Of a DNA stretch of 14,817 nucleotides, positions 13,869 through 14,817 are shown in pieces. The stretch comes from Bacillota bacterium. Its GTDB lineage: Bacteria > Bacillota > Clostridia > Clostridiales > Caloramatoraceae. Location: positions 1 to 14,817 of the forward strand of contig JAEWEN010000044.1 of the NCBI GenBank assembly GCA_023389275.1, written 5' to 3'. How positions within the stretch are numbered: position 1 is the first letter of the stretch; each line of letters starts with the position of its first letter. The notes under the pieces were generated by a model. That model was not told where the DNA came from, made no database searches, and saw nothing but the letters and a program-made list of their open reading frames with translations. The translations under genes and the position numbers were made by a program.

Positions 13869-13897
13869 TTGACTAAGCTATGTTATATATGTAAAAT
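13869..13897 (+). promoter_or_regulatory. Likely promoter of the Crp/Fnr gene
   Basis: TTGACT at 13869-13874 and TAAAAT at 13892-13897 are spaced by 17 bases, 30 bases before the ATG. An 8-base palindrome TGTATACA (13856-13863) lies just upstream of the -35. No clear CRP (TGTGA-N6-TCACA) or FNR (TTGAT-N4-ATCAA) site is seen in this gap. Confidence 0.6.
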
Positions 13898-13927
13898 AGG
13901 TTTTAAATAATATAAAGGAGAGATGGT

Positions 13928-14557
13928 ATGAAAGGTAAAATAGAACAATTATATGAAAAGTATAATATACTAAAGCTCCTAAATGAAAAATATAATAATG
14001 AAATAGAAAAGAATCTAATATATAAGGTTGTAAAAGCAGGTGAGTACTTTAAAACAAGCTCTGAAAGCTGTACAGGATTTATTTTTCTAATAAGTGGGGA
14101 AATTAAAGTATATAAAATAAGTAAAGATGGAAACACTACAAATCTTTTTAACCTTAAAGTAGGAGAAATATGCCATGAAGCTTTAAGCTGTTTTATAAAT
14201 GAAGATTCGCTTAATATAGAGGCTAAGGCAATTTATGATACTGAAATATTTATAATAAACAGTGAAGTGTTTAAAAAGTATTTTTTAAATGATATTGATT
14301 TTATGAATTTTTTATATAAAAATCTTTACTATAAATTTAAATCTATTATAAAAAATAAGGAAGAGTTAATACATGAAAGTTTAGAAGAAAGACTTTTAAA
14401 ACACCTTAAAAGCTTTAACAGTAGTGTAATATATACAACTCACAGAGATATTGCATTAGAAATTGATTCATCAAGGGAAGTTGTAAGTAGAAAACTTAAA
14501 AAGCTAGAAAAAGAAGGTGTTGTATCTCTTAAAAGAGGTAAAATTTATATGTTGTAA
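13928..14557 (+). CDS. Crp/Fnr-family transcriptional regulator
   Basis: This 209-residue protein has an N-terminal jelly-roll effector domain (about 25-115), a long dimerisation helix (about 118-148) and a C-terminal winged helix-turn-helix (about 150-209). The recognition helix has SSREVVSRKLKKLE (181-194), matching the E-x-x-S-R of FNR-type proteins and retaining the R before E as in CRP. The loop that in CRP is the cAMP phosphate-binding cassette reads GEICHEALSCFINEDSLNIE (79-98) and lacks the Arg-Ser pair, so cAMP binding is unlikely. It holds C82 and C88, with C48 elsewhere. There is no N-terminal FNR iron-sulfur cysteine cluster. AAGGAG precedes the ATG by about 7 bases. It is divergent from putP and in tandem with a PAP2 phosphatase gene 12 bases downstream. 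Confidence 0.88.
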   Translation: MKGKIEQLYEKYNILKLLNEKYNNEIEKNLIYKVVKAGEYFKTSSESCTGFIFLISGEIKVYKISKDGNTTNLFNLKVGEICHEALSCFINEDSLNIEAKAIYDTEIFIINSEVFKKYFLNDIDFMNFLYKNLYYKFKSIIKNKEELIHESLEERLLKHLKSFNSSVIYTTHRDIALEIDSSREVVSRKLKKLEKEGVVSLKRGKIYML

Positions 14558-14569
14558 AAAGGAGATAAT

Positions 14570-14817
14570 ATGGAATTAGAAATTTTAAAATACATTCAAA
14601 GTTATTCATCAGATATTTTAGACATAGTATTTAACTTTATAACAATGCTTGGTGAAGGAGTTGTTGTTATAGCTATTTTAAGTTCTATATACTGGGCAGT
14701 TGATAAAAAGTTTGGAGAATATATGGGATTTTCATTTTTTACAAGTATGCTTTTAAATAACTTTATTAAAGATATATTTAAAGCTAAAAGACCAATAGGT
14801 ATTGAAGGAATTAGAAG
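14570..14817 (+). CDS. PAP2-family phosphatase, N-terminal part (runs off the window)
   Basis: The visible 82 residues begin MELEILKYIQSYSSDILDIV, continue through a hydrophobic helix (about 26-43), a short loop with YWAVDKKFGE, a second helix, and then KDIFKAKRP (68-76). The last matches PAP2 motif 1, K-x6-RP; the PSGH and SRxxxxxHxxxD motifs should lie past the window edge. Members dephosphorylate lipid phosphates or undecaprenyl pyrophosphate at the membrane. This form, with a long N-terminal membrane section and K-x6-RP in a cytosolic-looking context, is common in clostridia. AAGGAG is 5 bases before the ATG. It is only 12 bases after the Crp/Fnr gene, with no terminator between, so the two are probably one operon. 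Confidence 0.8.
   Translation, partial: MELEILKYIQSYSSDILDIVFNFITMLGEGVVVIAILSSIYWAVDKKFGEYMGFSFFTSMLLNNFIKDIFKAKRPIGIEGIR

Noticed and set aside
13748..13927. CRP- or FNR-type binding site in the putP-regulator gap
   Set aside because: Single half-sites such as TCACA (near 13826) and TTGAC occur, but no symmetric pair at proper spacing could be found by eye.
1..14817. Mobile elements, CRISPR arrays, tRNA or rRNA genes, toxin-antitoxin or defence genes
   Set aside because: No transposase, spaced direct repeats, RNA gene signatures or matching protein motifs were seen on either strand.

Overview
The window is about 30% GC and AT-rich at third codon positions. It has strong GGAGG or AGGGGG ribosome binding sites, σA-type promoters, compact Rho-independent terminators and proteins typical of low-GC anaerobic Firmicutes. 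This fits a motile Clostridium (or close relative). The genus is an inference from protein style and codon use, not from a database match.

Layout, left to right. (1) 94-252: a 52-residue zinc-ribbon protein, too short to be an obvious ORF, with a hairpin in its leader and a strong terminator. (2) 319-3120: a copper-response operon, csoR then copA, under one promoter with a perfect C6-A-G6 operator next to the csoR Shine-Dalgarno. (3) 3120-3602 (minus): a short FUSC/aromatic-acid-exporter-like membrane protein that shares a bidirectional terminator with copA. (4) 3739-5052: a CNNM/CorC-type transporter (DUF21, CBS pair, CorC_HlyC). (5) 5072-5545 (minus): a MarR regulator starting at TTG, divergent from a PatB/MalY-type C-S lyase/aminotransferase (5693-6862). 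Two clear palindromes lie in the shared region. (6) 6922-7188: a DUF1294 membrane protein. (7) 7278-8966 and 9077-10777: two chemoreceptors with different sensor domains; the second has a σ28-like promoter. (8) 10794-11978 (minus): an MFS transporter of the CynX/NimT type. (9) About 12039-12260: a decayed gene remnant with an in-frame stop and an intact terminator. (10) 12287-13747 (minus): the sodium/proline symporter PutP. (11) 13928-14557: a Crp/Fnr-family regulator, followed after 12 bases by a PAP2 phosphatase that runs off the window end.

Functionally this is ordinary chromosomal content: copper efflux under CsoR control, membrane transport, chemotaxis and local regulators paired with their likely targets. 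I saw no insertion sequence, tRNA, rRNA, CRISPR array, phage gene or clear new multi-gene system. The points most worth a second look are regulatory: the csoR operator/hairpin beside the SD, the marR-patB palindromes, the σ28 signal before only one of two adjacent receptors, and the Crp/Fnr protein whose nucleotide-binding cassette carries two cysteines instead of the CRP Arg-Ser pair. The decayed gene is also of interest.
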